A DNA stretch of 64,000 bases. Source: Bostrychus sinensis (lineage: Eukaryota > Chordata > Actinopteri > Gobiiformes > Eleotridae). A program made the position numbers and the translations under genes. Location of the stretch: positions 14,309,501 to 14,373,500 of the forward strand of contig CM036255.1 in the NCBI GenBank assembly GCA_020698575.1, written 5' to 3'. Below are positions 37,627 to 49,611 of this stretch, one piece after another (position 1 is the stretch's first letter; every line of letters starts with the position of its first letter). The notes beneath the pieces were generated by a model. It saw only the letters and a program-made list of their open reading frames with translations. It was not told the DNA's origin and made no database searches.

Positions 37627-38800
37627 CTGTTTTCTGGTTTTATTGTATTAAAAAGTAAACTTGCATCTACTGCACACTACTAATTTGAAAAACCAAGTCC
37701 AAATGACTTCTTTTTAACCTTTTGTTGTGCTACTACAGACTGCTTGTGACATCACAATTAGCAGTTTTGACACTAGTTTAGCAATGGACTATACCACTCC
37801 GCAATTATGTCCACCTAATCAAACATTGCGTGCAGCCCTAGCTCTGTTGGTGCCCAAGGCAAGATTTTAAATTTGGCCCCCTACTCCCACTCCCACTCCC
37901 CTGCCTCGGATCACGTCTTTCTCTTAACTCCACGTAATATTGCATGAGCTGTTTATGATCGTATCTCCATGAGTAAGAGGTCAATTGTCATCAAACAAAA
38001 AGTGACTTCAAGGTTGACAAGTGTAGAACACATCGATCAATGGACTCAAAACTCTCCCCAGTGTCCATAATTTCTAGGTAAATACTGTTATTGATCAAGC
38101 TCAATAAACCTACAGTCACTCTGCGCCCTTAGCATTTGCCTGCATGCCACGGGCCAGCTCTGTTTCTCTTTTTTTCTTCATTCCTTTCCTATGGGCATTA
38201 CAGTTATATTAAGCCTACCATAAAGTTATACCAAGGTCTTTTTTTTTCCACAGTCGATTACTATTATAATGACTTTCACTTTTGTGTCTTCTAAGTCTGT
38301 GGACAGAGCACCTTACTGTTTTCTGTTTATGGCACACATATGGTGATAATTTGTTTGCATCGCCTTCAACACTTGAGTTTTATTTTTGTACTGCTCATCA
38401 GCTTTTGCTCTTGTAACCGCAATTTCCCCTCAGCAGGATAAATAAAGCATCTATGTCGAAGACGTTGATGATTGAGGAGAAGAGCGGAAGTAAAATGGAG
38501 ATTCAAATTAAGGTATAAGGATGAAAGCCAGGAAACTAGGAGGAGGCAGCAGCAATGACGACTTGTGACTTAAACACAAGAGGAAGTACTTGTTTGAAAA
38601 AGGGTAAAACAAAATGAACAGCTTGTGTGATGTACGCCTGGCTCTGTGTCACTTCAAATTGCCCTCTTTGCTTATCAACCATTCATAAATTGCTCATCCA
38701 CTCCATTAGACCCGCAACCTATCCTCTTTTATCTGCACATCTACTACCTGCACACTTAAAAAAAAACACTGCAAGCTGCATGGAAAAAAAGCAAAAGTGA
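37627..38800. other. Unassigned stretch with a LINE-like tail
   Basis: The words gcaatttcccctcagcagg and ataaataaagcatctatg (38418-38455) have the form of a fish retrotransposon 3' tail. The rest is unassigned. Confidence 0.4.
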
Positions 38801-39070
38801 AAACATCCACTTTACGAGTCATTTCATCTAGCTACAAGATCGCGGATATTATTCCCGTTTGCCTGCCACTGGGGAGTGTAAGATTTCAACACCAATCAAT
38901 CAACTTGTTTGAGAGATGTTGCATGAATAAGCCATGATTCTCGGGAGTGATGGATTGGTCTCACACTGTCTTATTTTGCAGCTCATTTATTGATGCAAGG
39001 GCAAATGAGTGGAGACAGTGTGAGCATTATGTCTTGTATCTGTCACATGACCTCTTGAAATTATTTATTT
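38800..39070. promoter_or_regulatory. Candidate conserved non-coding element with hairpin
   Basis: Repeat-free sequence with the homeodomain or PBX-type words aatcaatcaac and tgatggattggt, and a composite hairpin at 38960-39024. The character is that of deeply conserved non-coding elements near developmental genes. This is a judgement from sequence appearance, with no alignment behind it. Confidence 0.35.
38960..39024. repeat. 65-bp hairpin with two stem segments
   Basis: The outer stem is ctcacactgtct with agacagtgtgag (12 bp, perfect). The inner stem is ctcattt with aaatgag (7 bp, perfect). An asymmetric internal loop separates them, with a 14-base end loop. The size suits an RNA hairpin, but it matches no miRNA that I know. 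Confidence 0.8.
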
Positions 39071-39241
39071 TATATGTGTACAAATGAATAAATTAGTACA
39101 AAATATGTTTCTGACCATTAAAAAGATGATGGAAAACTTTTAATAGGTATCACTTTGAATTGAAAATTTATTTTATAATCTTAACACAGCACATTCTGAC
39201 ATACTGTACGTAGGTGAACACCATGAGCGATTACAACAGCA

Positions 39242-39263
39242 TTTTTTTTTTTTTTTTTTTTTT
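39242..39263. repeat. Poly-T tract
   Basis: An uninterrupted run of about 22 T. A simple repeat. Confidence 0.95.
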
Positions 39264-39989
39264 GTCCGATGATAAATGTGCATCTTTCTTGAAAAAAATG
39301 ACTCATCCAATTATGTTTTCATGGAAACGCTAGGTCTCTATCAACCAGCCTCGCACACAGAGACGGTTGCCCAGTAGATATACAGAGAGAGACAATGGTA
39401 AAATGGGTTAGCCCTATTATGATACCATGCAAATGCCCATACAATCCAACATGCATGTGTGGGCAAGGTGAGTCATTCATAAATCATCATTCAGTTCAGT
39501 TTGATAACACATGTGCAATAGAATATATATATATATATATGAATCAAACATTTCCTTTTTGAGAAGCACTCTAGTTCTCACTTTGTTTACCGCTTGCACT
39601 GATTCATGAAATACTCAAAGTAATCATTTGGCTGCAGTTGACCATAATTACAGCAGCGCTCACTCACTTATATTCTGTCACTTTGAGAGCAATAGAGAAG
39701 GTCAGCTGACACCCATCACCCCCTACCTCTCCACCAAACCTCGCTACCCTAACAACAAACACTCAAATAAACACAATCCACCAAAGCAAACACACATGTA
39801 GGCAGTATAGTGCACCGCTCACTTGCTGCTCTGGGTAGAAATCATGGCTGAGTGATTTTGGCCAAAAAATAAAAATAAAATGGCAGTATTGTAATTGTGA
39901 TTTGTTATATGATTATTTTGCTTCTGCATAATTTAACACAATTAACCTAAATAAATCCACTCATGTTTCTAGTAGGCCAGGGAAGGTTA

Positions 39990-40430
39990 TTAAGAAATTA
40001 GATGTTGGTGGGTAGGATTATATAAGCAGCAAGGGAACATTTTGTCCTGAAAGTTGAAGCAGTTGTTAGAAGCAGGAAAAATGGGCAAAGGTAAGGATTT
40101 GAGCAAGTTTGACCAAAGCAAAATTGTCATAGGTGGACGACTGGGTCAGGGCACCGTCCAGACTGCAGCTTTTATGGGTCGGTTCTGGTCTGCAATGGCC
40201 AGTATCTACCAAGAGTGGTTCAAGGAAGAACCTGTGGTGAACTGGCGACAGGTGAGGCATGTGGGGAGAGAAGGCTGGCCCTGTTGTGTCCAATCCAACA
40301 GGCAAGCTTCTGTAGCGCACACAGTTTGTTCAATATGGGGATGCATATAAGGCGGCTGGTCAAAACACATTATATTATGACCACCAATACTGTAAAAGGC
40401 AGGTGGTTATAATGTTATGCCTGATTTATG
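39990..40430 (+). pseudogene. Tc1-like element relic with transposase N-terminus
   Basis: From 40081 the plus strand encodes MGKGKDLSKFDQSKIVIGG and, a little further, TAAFMGRFWSAMASIYQEW, a decayed form of the helix-turn-helix DNA-binding head of a fish Tc1-like transposase (the usual form is KDLSEFDKGQIV). A frame change near 40250 is followed by GERRLALLCPIQQAS in another frame. The catalytic DDE part is absent. The trailing ggtggttataatgttatgcc at 40402-40421 matches the inverted-repeat end of the same Tc1 group. It is a deletion derivative and cannot transpose itself. Confidence 0.7.
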
Positions 40431-41503
40431 TTATATGTTAGATGTAATATTATTAAGATATTAAATGTAGAGCTCAACCAACATGGGTTTTTAGATGGCC
40501 GATGGAGATGCCTTTTTTTTTTCAAACTCTATGGGTTTTTACAGACAAATCATGAATTTAGACACTACAACAGATAGCAGATGTTTAACTTGCAATGCCA
40601 CTTTTTCAAATTCAGAACAGCTGATTGCTGAACCGATATTCAGGGCCGATTTTCAGTCGCCCGAATGTGTGTCCCAAAAATCTTCAAGCATCAAGCTCAA
40701 GCGTCAGCCAATGGCCAACTGTCTAAAAAAAAGATATATCAGTCTATCTCTAATTAAATGTATGCTATTATTTAACCATTTAAATCATGTTAGCGCCTTG
40801 TGAATATGTAATAATCAAAATTTGTGATTAGAAATTTGTGTTTTATAATATTGCTACTTACTTGCAAATCCAATTAATTGTGCAGCCCCGCTATAGATGG
40901 CCAGTGGACATTGGCTTGGAGCTTTCAAGGGTGGAAAAGGGGAGCGATTTCATGGCTAAGTGCACCAGGGAAGTGTACACTAGGAACAAACATTTTTCCA
41001 CACAGATAGGTTACAGCAATTACCCCCGCCTCTTTAACCTCCCTGCCCGCCTTCCCTGCCCTCCTCAAGTCCCTCTGACAACACCATTCACTCGGGCTGT
41101 ATGAGAGCGCTGGCCAGGGTGGAGATCTTTCCTACGGATACATCACTTCCAAACATGACGAGGGGCTTTTGACGTCTGGTGTATTGTATAGAGTACAGCG
41201 ATTAGAAGTTCAGGTCATCCTACTGTCAAAGGGTGAGAATCGCAGCTGTAATTATGTACTCATTACAAGACAAAAAAATGTCAAAATAGCAGTTAATTCC
41301 TAAGTAATAACAAGCGTGAGGGCTGTAACAATGTGGGTTCAAAATGGCAGGGGAAGAGCTGACAATTAAAATGAAATGTGAGGGATTTTTTATAGTACCT
41401 TCAGCACACTTTTATGTTCTTATACACACACATTTTAAAGGCCTCCTTACTATTGCGAGATAGATAAATTAGATTCTTTACTCTTGAGAGATTTATGTTT
41501 TTT
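40431..41503. other. Unassigned stretch, no gene seen
   Basis: Open frames of up to 102 codons are present, none with a recognised domain. Confidence 0.45.
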
Positions 41504-41625
41504 TGGTTCAATTGATAGAGCATTTACCCATGAACTAGAAGGTCCCCATTTTGAGTAAAGGTTGTTGCAAGATAGGGCTAATGCTTTAGTGGAATCTGTG
41601 CTCTCTGCAGTAGTTTCATGGTATG
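41504..41625 (+). repeat. SINE family F, best copy
   Basis: The head ggttcaattgatagagc, followed by atttacccatgaactagaag and gtccccattttgagta, has the order and spacing of a tRNA (A box, anticodon arm, B box), with a mutated B box. The body agatagggctaatgctttag is shared with the other copies. The origin is a tRNA-derived SINE. Confidence 0.65.
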
Positions 41626-42444
41626 ACCTGAAAATCCAACCTCTAGAATTTTCCTTCTAACATCCTGAGGAAATGCCTTTGACAAATGCTCCAGAATTAA
41701 CTTTAATATTAGTACAAACCCATTCAAGAAATGTCAGACTGGTATTTATGCAAAATTTAAAACACTTTAACCCTCATTTATCCACAGTAGGCAGTAAAGT
41801 GATTAAACTGACCACACTGGCTTTTATTATAGTGCTCAATTACTGAGCCAGTCTAACTCAAAACAAATGCTTCTTCAACTCTGCATGCTCTATTTATTCA
41901 GATCACTCTTTTTTATTGCCTTTAACTTCTAAAATACAGAAAAATACAGTGTTGTGGTCAACATTTGGCCTGTGGTCAGTGACATTTTACTTTTACTTGG
42001 CACTACCTGCTTATTTTGCCTTCAGTAATGTGTGAAGCATCTAATCATCTTCTCTGAGCTTGTCTGAGTTTCCTAATGTCAGTAATCTTCATCTGTGTGT
42101 CCTCGTGAGACCGATACAGCTGCAGACGGTAACATTTAAAATGACACATCCTACATGCTCTGATTAACTCCTAGGTAAATATTATACTGTTAATTACAGC
42201 GAGGATATTAGCTAGCAAGTCAGATTAGATATGGATTTAGTCAGGGTGAGGCCTTCTGAACCTGGGCTGAAAGCACCAATAGCAGAGTAAAAAGAAACAT
42301 TTATTTGCTATAACTAGTCCTAAATCTATTGATAACATATGCAAATTACAAATACATGAAATAGAAATCTTTCAGAGGATAGACATTCAAGATTTTGTGA
42401 TACAGTTACTTTAGGTTTTGGGTTCAGCCACTGAAAATCAAAAA
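41626..42444. other. Unassigned stretch, no gene seen
   Basis: No exon or repeat recognised. Confidence 0.45.
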
Positions 42445-42948
42445 CAATGTTTCTCAAACTATTGTACTAGTCCAGTGGTGGTACACAGGATTTGGTGGTT
42501 CTTGGATCATTTTAAGACCTTTTTTACTCAACCCAAAACTGACTTTAACATGCAAAAATGTGATGAGGAAATACAGAGATTTGTAGCGACACCGCAAAAC
42601 AGAAAGAAAACAACAATAAATATATTTAAACCTATAACTCTACATACAATATATTTAAAGCAGCACCATCTACTGTAAATTTTGCTCTTTTTTTTCTGTC
42701 CCTCTTTAGTTAATGAGATTCCAGAAGCATAATTTTGACAACCATATCAACAGAAAAGGTAGTTTGTAGTTTTAATTTTCAGAAATAAACTACAATAATG
42801 ATAAATAGAATGGAACAATAACATAAGCATTTGGTTTTTCCTCGCATTTTGCTAGCAGCTCACAGAGTAACCTACCCGCTCCCCTGAGTTACATACAGTA
42901 ATTACTTTCTGACGTTGTACTTGGTGTGAATAGTTTGAAAAAACATTG
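42445..42948. mobile_element. Non-autonomous hAT-like transposon
   Basis: It starts caatgtttctcaaactattg and ends aatagtttgaaaaaacattg, an inverted repeat. The form (tttctcaaact, then a tggtac word) is typical of fish hAT elements. I find no clear 8-bp target duplication, so the flanks have decayed. The 86-codon open frame inside is not a transposase. Confidence 0.65.
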
Positions 42949-43032
42949 TTCTAGAATATTCAAAAAGACCCAGCAGCAGCAGAATTCAAAATGATGATTT
43001 TTTAATAACTAAATGTATTATCAGTAACATTT

Positions 43033-43267
43033 ATTCATTCATCTTCAGCCCATTCCTGTTAGCCTGTCCCAGCTATAAGTCTTTGGTGGTTTACACCCTG
43101 GACAGTGGCCCGACAGTCGCAGGGCTGACACAGAGACATACACAGACAGACAGCCATTCACTCATTCACATTCATTCATTATAGGGGCAATTTAGAGTCA
43201 CCAATTCATCTAACACATGCATATCTTTGGACAGTGGAAGGAAGCTGGACATGCAGACTCCTCAGTT
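43033..43267 (-). repeat. SINE family A, minus strand, head missing
   Basis: The blocks cattcctgttagcctgtccc, gacagtggcccgacagtcgc, gacagacagccattcactca and ggacatgcagactcctc match family A. The tRNA-like head has been lost. Confidence 0.88.
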
Positions 43268-44141
43268 AAAAATGTCCCAACTAAACTCCTGAAGTATTTA
43301 AATGAAGAAAGAGTTTATATTTAGAGTACAGCCTGCACAGCCTCCTTAGAAATAGTTCATTTCGTGCTATTATACAGATTTATTTCAATCATGTTTTTTT
43401 TATTCAACAACATATGTGGTAACATAAGAGCTACTACAGTCATAAAAGCTGACTGCCTGATAGCTTCATCAAGCAAACCTATTTATCCCAAATCTCATAA
43501 AGCACACAGCTGATAAAGAGAACATTGAACGCAGAATATTACCTTACTCCATCATTAAACTACAAATGCTTGGAAGTCCAATAAAACCTGTCTAGCATTA
43601 TGGCAAAATATTTTTTATTGATATGCAATATGTGGAATAGCCTCTTTATGGCTTGTCGGGGCAAAGTGGTAGACCTACTACAAGCTGTTAACATATTGTA
43701 TCTGTGTAAATAGATACATGTGGGGATATGCCTGGATATGCATGCCTGGATACTCTGGCTGGCCATTACTCCATCACATTTAGATGAATGTGGCGTGCCA
43801 ACATGGAGAGGTTTTCTTTTAGCAAATGCCACCTTAGCTGACCTGCGTTTGCGAGCAGCAGTCGGATTTAAAGTGCTAGGAAACACTCAGGGCCCCTCAG
43901 CTCATCATCCAAACCAGCGCGTCCTGCTATTACTTCTCCCACCACTGCAATATTTCAGCATGGGCTTTGATACACTGCAGTGATAACAAAGTGCTTTGCT
44001 GCAATGGGGCTGCGTTCGCTTCCACTTACTTGAACAAACACTAAAGCACAGCATAGATGTGAATGCAAGAAGATTACATTGAAGATTCGAGAAAGTTCAG
44101 AATCCCTTCATGAATATCAGTGGAACTGATGAACATGCATG
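43268..44141. other. Unassigned stretch, no gene seen
   Basis: Two overlapping open frames of 87 and 108 codons on opposite strands have no recognised domain. Confidence 0.45.
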
Positions 44142-44946
44142 CATGGTGGCAGAGTGGTTAGCAGCCCTGCCTTTTAAAAAACAGGTTGTGGGTCCGACGA
44201 TGATCTCGGTCATTGGAGTCTGTATGTCCTGTATGTTCTCTCCAAGCTCTCCGGTTTCCTCCCACAATTCAAAGACATGCATTTGTTAGGTAAATTGGGG
44301 ATTTTAAATCGCCCGTAGTGAATGAAAGTGAGAGTAAATGGTTGTCTGTCAGTGTAATGTGCAAAAGAGCAAAAGTTTTTACAAGAGGCTATAAAGAAAA
44401 AAATGGTGTATCAATTTACAAATCTAAATTAGAAGCACCCAGAGAGCACATATCTCTGTCATGGCACTGGCCCTATCCCACAGTGGTAAAGATATGGTTC
44501 CCGAATATGATAAATAGGCCATAAAGCCCTTTTTATCACAATGACTTTTAATGACCCCTAGTGGATGGAGTATGTACCTTTGGTCCTATCTCGCAATGGT
44601 ACAAAATTCTACAAAACATTTTTGCATCCAGACAATGTTCTGGGTCCATGCCAAAAACTATACTGTTTCTTTGTTGGTTCAATATTGACCTATTTTTTTC
44701 CTAAAATTATCAAGAATAGATGAAATTATAATTCTCTATTTATTAACGCACTCTTAGTTACAGCATTTATTCATACTGCCTAAAACATTTGCATAGAACT
44801 GTACGTTTTTGTCAGGCCTAACCATTATTAATCCTTTAACAAGCCATTAAACCTAAGCAATTATTCAGAATGTAGGCCTATAGTTGCTGTGACAGGCTCC
44901 AGCTATCGGTAACCTCTAACAGGAATAAGCGGAAAAAGATTATGAA
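44142..44946 (+). repeat. SINE family A interrupted by about 525 bp
   Basis: The head and 5' body lie at 44142-44355 (ggtggcagagtggttagc, then gagagtaaatggttgtctgt), and the 3' end lies at 44881-44946 (tagttgctgtgacaggctcc, ggaataagcgg). Between them about 525 bp of other sequence replaces about 55 bp of SINE body. The intervening part contains family F blocks on the minus strand (gccctatcccacagtggtaa, gtcctatctcgcaatggtac). Confidence 0.7.
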
Positions 44947-47039
44947 CAATGATAAAGACATTCCATTGTAGTACTCCTCTCTTAAAAGCACATCATGTCA
45001 TCCAACTTTGGCACTCTTTTTGGCACACACTTTTGGCACTGCTGCAGATGAAGAGGTCGTTGTAACTACAAGTGTACAATTCAATAAAGTTTTTCTAAGG
45101 AGTGTTTCTAAAAACAATGCCGGCATCACAGCATGGGATATAAGTCCAGTTAAAAGTAACTATTTCCATGTGACAGCTTACAGTACAAGTAATGACATTT
45201 GGACAAGACAGGACAATAAAAAGGTTCACCAGGGACTCTCCGGATAGATCAAAAATCACATGCCACTCGAAGATTTCTGGATGTTTGCTCAGAAATGTGT
45301 TAAAATGGCTAACCTTACAGCTGCACTGAGTATGAAATCTTGTAATGAAACTATTTAGTTCACAGGAGCAGTACTTGGTCCAATTAGACTGCAACCTTTG
45401 CTGAGTGCATGTACTAATTGTGTCGCATTGATGTTCTTATTGTCGTAACTGTATACATAATTGTCAACAGGAAGTCCTTAATGTACTCTACTCAACACTA
45501 TACCTACTAATTGAATGGTCAGTGGGTTCACATTGTTAATCATAGTTCAGAATGATTATGCCCTATTCTCCACTACTCAAGAAAATGAGCGTTCTTAGCC
45601 CTAGGAAAACTGGAAATTTTGCACAGATATCACATAAACAACATAAAACAAGATAAACAAATGTAACCAGAGGAGAATGCACCTATGGCAAAGCCCCAAC
45701 AAAATTAGCAAGGAATCATTTGTTCCATTACTGACCCCTTTTGGCTGGAGTTTGTATCTTCATAGGAGGTATGATTCAATATTGCAGTCTTCTGCTGCAG
45801 ATGCTCTACTGACTGAGATTGAAAAGTTGGTCCCTTGCAATGGTACAGAATCTTTAAAACATTTCCAGGATTTTCTAATACAGTATATTTTAACAAGCAC
45901 ATTTTAAAAAACTGAAACACTTCCATTGCAAAAATCTGAAAAAGTGTATTTTGTCTGCCTAATTTTTGCTCTGTTAAAACACGTCTGTGGGAACTGAGCA
46001 CTTAAACAGATGCCAAGACAAGAGGTAATCTTCACGCACCCATCAAGATGCATGGCGTTATTACTGAGCCTCTTATGTGTGAGTGAAAAGAAATAATGGG
46101 ATTTGTGCAAAGCGTGTAGCTCCACCAAATGAGTCCTGGCAATTTCTACCCTACATCGAGCATTAAATACCTCTCCCACGTCAACATTTGTTTTGGCGGA
46201 AAATTAATTTTAAGGTCCAATGACAGCACAGGAGTCAATCTACACTGCTGTTTTTGCAACACGTGGATTTATGAAATATTTCAAAGGTTAAGCACATAAA
46301 TTGTATACAGAATTTGGCTCCACTTGCTATGGTACCCTACAGATTGCTAGGAATATAAAACTAATATGTATTCTTCAAACTTTGGTGCACAGAACAGTTT
46401 TCTATTTTTGCCTCACTGTATTTTCCAGTCCATAAACTTTGGTCCAGAAATGGCAGTGTTTCTAGATCATGTTAACAAAACCAACTGTTCCAAGGTATTG
46501 CTCCTGAAACAAAATGTGGATGCAAGCAAGACACACTCAAGTGGGCACAAAGACAACCAACTACAAATGCTACACACTCTCCATCACATACCAGAAACTG
46601 AACACTGGAGTAATTCAGCCAGATACATCACACAGAGGCATCCAGAGTGCTATTTAAGAAGCCAGAGGATAAATGCCCTACTTTTCTTTTTATAGTTTGT
46701 TACACTGACACCAATAACACTGTTTCTACTCCACATCTTATACAATTATCCTGCAGAAAAAGATGTTAGTAACCCTTTCACCAAATGTTAGCTGTCTGTA
46801 TCCATCCACAAACACAACTGTTTGTATTCAAGACACAATTCTGAAGGACTGTTGTTCAAAAGTGAAAAAGGTCAAACGAATCATCATTGCCCTTTTTGCA
46901 CCAAGGATAACAAATTATACATGCAATAGTTTCTCATTTTGTTTTGACATAAATATTAATGTAATTTAAATGCAAAATCCAAACCTCAAGTGTTAGTTGA
47001 GGTTACGCAGTGAATGCAGCAGGTGCCACACTCACTCAG
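44947..47039. other. Unassigned stretch, no gene seen
   Basis: Several open frames near 100 codons (for example 45705-46001 minus and 46366-46695 plus) show no domain, low-complexity repeat or signal peptide that I recognise. A diverged family F fragment may lie at 45825-45880. Confidence 0.4.
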
Positions 47040-47260
47040 AGGTTCAAAGCAAAGTGGGATGGGCTTTTGAAAGCAATAAACAATTGCTGTCAGTGCTCAA
47101 AAGTGGTGGCTTTGTTACCATGGCAACAGCCAATTAACCTTAATCTTAAATCATCAGCGAAGACATTTACATGCTTTATAGTGCATTAAGCAGATGAAAA
47201 AGTGAAATTCTCAAGATTGTTTAAGCAATATTGCAAAACCAAGCTGGGATGTTTGGGGAC
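47040..47260. promoter_or_regulatory. Candidate conserved non-coding element with an RFX X-box
   Basis: Repeat-free sequence with gttaccatggcaac at 47114-47127, a perfect match to the RFX X-box consensus GTNRCC-AT-RGYAAC. It is followed directly by gccaattaacctta (homeodomain-type) and aataaacaattgctg nearby. RFX factors drive ciliary and neural genes. Function here is inference. Confidence 0.4.
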
Positions 47261-47639
47261 ACACAAGATTGGAGCCAACTGAACTGGATTAGATTTCAGC
47301 GGTTCACACTGACATGATCAAATTGGATGTAGGCAACATTTAGCCTACTTAGTGCATAAACAAAGCTTTTTCTTTCATCCATAGACATCATAGCATTTGA
47401 GTTGCATTGTATAAGCATCATTACAGGTAGCCTTACAAATACAAGGACCTTTACTGTAATGTAACATAGGCTACATGTAGCTACATTACGCACAGCATCA
47501 AAGCTTTTCACCCATTAAGAATGCACACTCCACTGAGACACCCCCAGCTCCACACACATGCACACAGAAAACATCATCATCAGCAACCCCATTCACCTGG
47601 ATTTAATAAGCACACAGCGTTAGCGTATCCACTGTGCGC
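47261..47639. other. Unassigned stretch
   Basis: Nothing recognised. Confidence 0.45.
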
Positions 47640-48965
47640 TTTACTACATGAGATCTAATGGTGATGCGGGAGCGTTGCAGCAGCAGCACGCCTGACACGG
47701 GAATGGGGCGGTTGTAGCTGCTGTATTAGAACAGCTGGAAGAATGGTGAGGATATTTCAGTGACTGGGTATTGGTGAGGGGATATATGACACAGCTCTGG
47801 AAGATCGGTAGAGCGGGGTGGTCCACAGCAATCACACTGCTCCGCTCGCGCCGTGCATGACTTCGGAGCGTCCTGCATCTTCTTACGCGCCTCTCGAGTG
47901 ATTAATTAAGCAGTTGTGCACCTCTGCTGTGCTCTGTAAAAACTGCAACCAGCGCCAATCCCTCTTCGGGACACACACTCAAACCGCTGCTGACAGGACA
48001 CGCGCGGTTTTCGCATCCTGCAAACATTTACGCACGGATGGAAGTCGCATACACACCCGATTCTTGGCTATTTGTCCAGTGGGACAGTTAGGTGGTATGT
48101 GCAAAGGGGTGAGGACCTGGGTTATTAGCTGGTTTAGCGGAGATCTAATCGTGGATAAGATGGTTACTTCTCTGCATAACTCCCACCTTACCATTGGTTA
48201 AATGCCTGGTTTCTTTTCAGTTTTGTCCTTGAATTCTTTTAATACATAATTAGGCTTAATAGAGTATAGTCTAATTTGCCACGGCTTAATCATTGCAGGT
48301 TCTGACTTGGTTTTGGTCCTGGGCTTCTTTTGTGTTCTTTGAAATAGTCCTGGATCCAATTCTGACCATTATTCAGGTATATTTTCATAATTTTGAGCAT
48401 GTTGTCAATGCCACAATCACTTGTTCATGCGTTGGTTTAGTCCCGCTTTAGGCAATGCTTTATACCTGGGTTCTGTCCTGCCTTTGGTCTCAAATTCGGT
48501 CAGCGGGGTACACACTCACGGGTCGCCCAGCAAATGGTGCAACTTCTCTCCTTTTGGAGCCACTCAAACTGACACAGCTGGGAGCTCACTGACAGTCGAG
48601 CTAGTTGATGTTTAATGGAATACTGCACCAAGAGGAACCGGGCGCACCGCACGTATCACAAAAAAACAAAAGCCACGAGAGGCGCATTGAGACACATCTG
48701 CAAGCAACTCTCTTACCTTTGATGAAAAGATGCGTTTTACAGCGGGACGTCACATTCACTGGAGTAACACGGGCACATGCCTATTCCGCAGCTCCCGGGC
48801 GCTGTGAGATAGACGAGATAGAGACACAGGAGCGAGTGAGAGCGGCCAGAAGTGTCTCTCTCCGCGCGCACACACACATACACACACCCACAGTTACACA
48901 GGCAGGGCTTCCCAAATGAAATATTACAGCCAGCCGATTGGTCCGCTGGATTCTCGGGTGGCACT
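47640..48965 (-). promoter_or_regulatory. CpG-richer patch, candidate promoter region
   Basis: CpG is far more frequent here than in the rest of the window (for example cttacgcgcctctcgag, caggacacgcgcggttttcg, ccgcgcgcacac). It is free of recognised SINEs and transposons. Its right edge holds a minus-strand CCAAT-type word (ggaccaatcggctgg on the minus strand) just before a candidate first exon. No TATA box was seen. The gene it might serve would lie to the left on the minus strand and is not identified. Confidence 0.4.
48717..48950 (-). other. Candidate non-coding first exon, minus strand
   Basis: On the minus strand the sequence ends catcaaag followed by gtaagag at 48716, a good splice donor. 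Upstream on that strand are CpG-rich sequence, a CCAAT-type word and the GT/CA run near 48880. The 75-codon open frame at 48737-48964 stops before the donor and has no recognised domain, so an untranslated exon fits better. No acceptor exon was identified. Confidence 0.28.
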
Positions 48966-49351
48966 TTTAGGAGGAGCCAGATGGAACCAAGCAGCAGCGA
49001 ACAACCTAAATGAGCCCGCCTTACGCACAGTGATAATGGTAACTGAGAGCTAAGGGCACTTCAAAGAATCAAACAAGCGTTATGTTTGGTGGTGGTGCGT
49101 CCTCGTGGAGTGGAGTAAGACCACGGTAACTCCACAAGACCATGTGACAAGCGTTATTGGTAAATTTAAGTGGAGCATTGGAACATTAGCGGTGGGCTTT
49201 ATGTTTGTCAAGTCTGAAGCTCACACAATAGTACGGAGGGTACGTCTTTTTACGCACATATTTTTTTATATAAGGTCCAAAATTGTCTTACGAATCCTCG
49301 GGGGACTCAATCTAAACTGAAATTAAATGAAATCCTTTTTATTATAAAGTG
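48966..49351. other. Unassigned stretch
   Basis: Nothing recognised. CpG density drops to the window background. Confidence 0.45.
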
Positions 49352-49611
49352 GGGGTGGATAGTGGCAGAGTAGTTAGCGCGCCTGCCTCTATGGGCAATC
49401 TGACCTCCTCCCACAATACAAAGGTTTTCATGCATACATTAATTTGAATGTGAGAGTGAGTGAAAGGATGTCTGTCAGTATATCTCAGCCCTGTGATTAA
49501 CTGGCCACTGCCCAGGGTGTACCCCATCTCAGACCCATAGTTGCTGGGCAGAGCTCCAGCTGCCCACGATCCCTAACAATAATAAGCAGATGATTAATGA
49601 ATGAATGAATT
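49352..49611 (+). repeat. SINE family A, plus strand, internally deleted
   Basis: The head gtggcagagtagttagcgcg and tail (agttgctgggcagagctcca, aatgaatgaatgaat) are present. About 100 bp of the 5' body, including the B box, is deleted. Confidence 0.85.

Noticed and set aside
37075..37683. 202-codon plus-strand open frame
   Set aside because: More than half of it is a minus-strand SINE A read in the wrong sense.
40054..40350. Small host gene
   Set aside because: The protein reads as a decayed Tc1 transposase head and changes frame within the relic.
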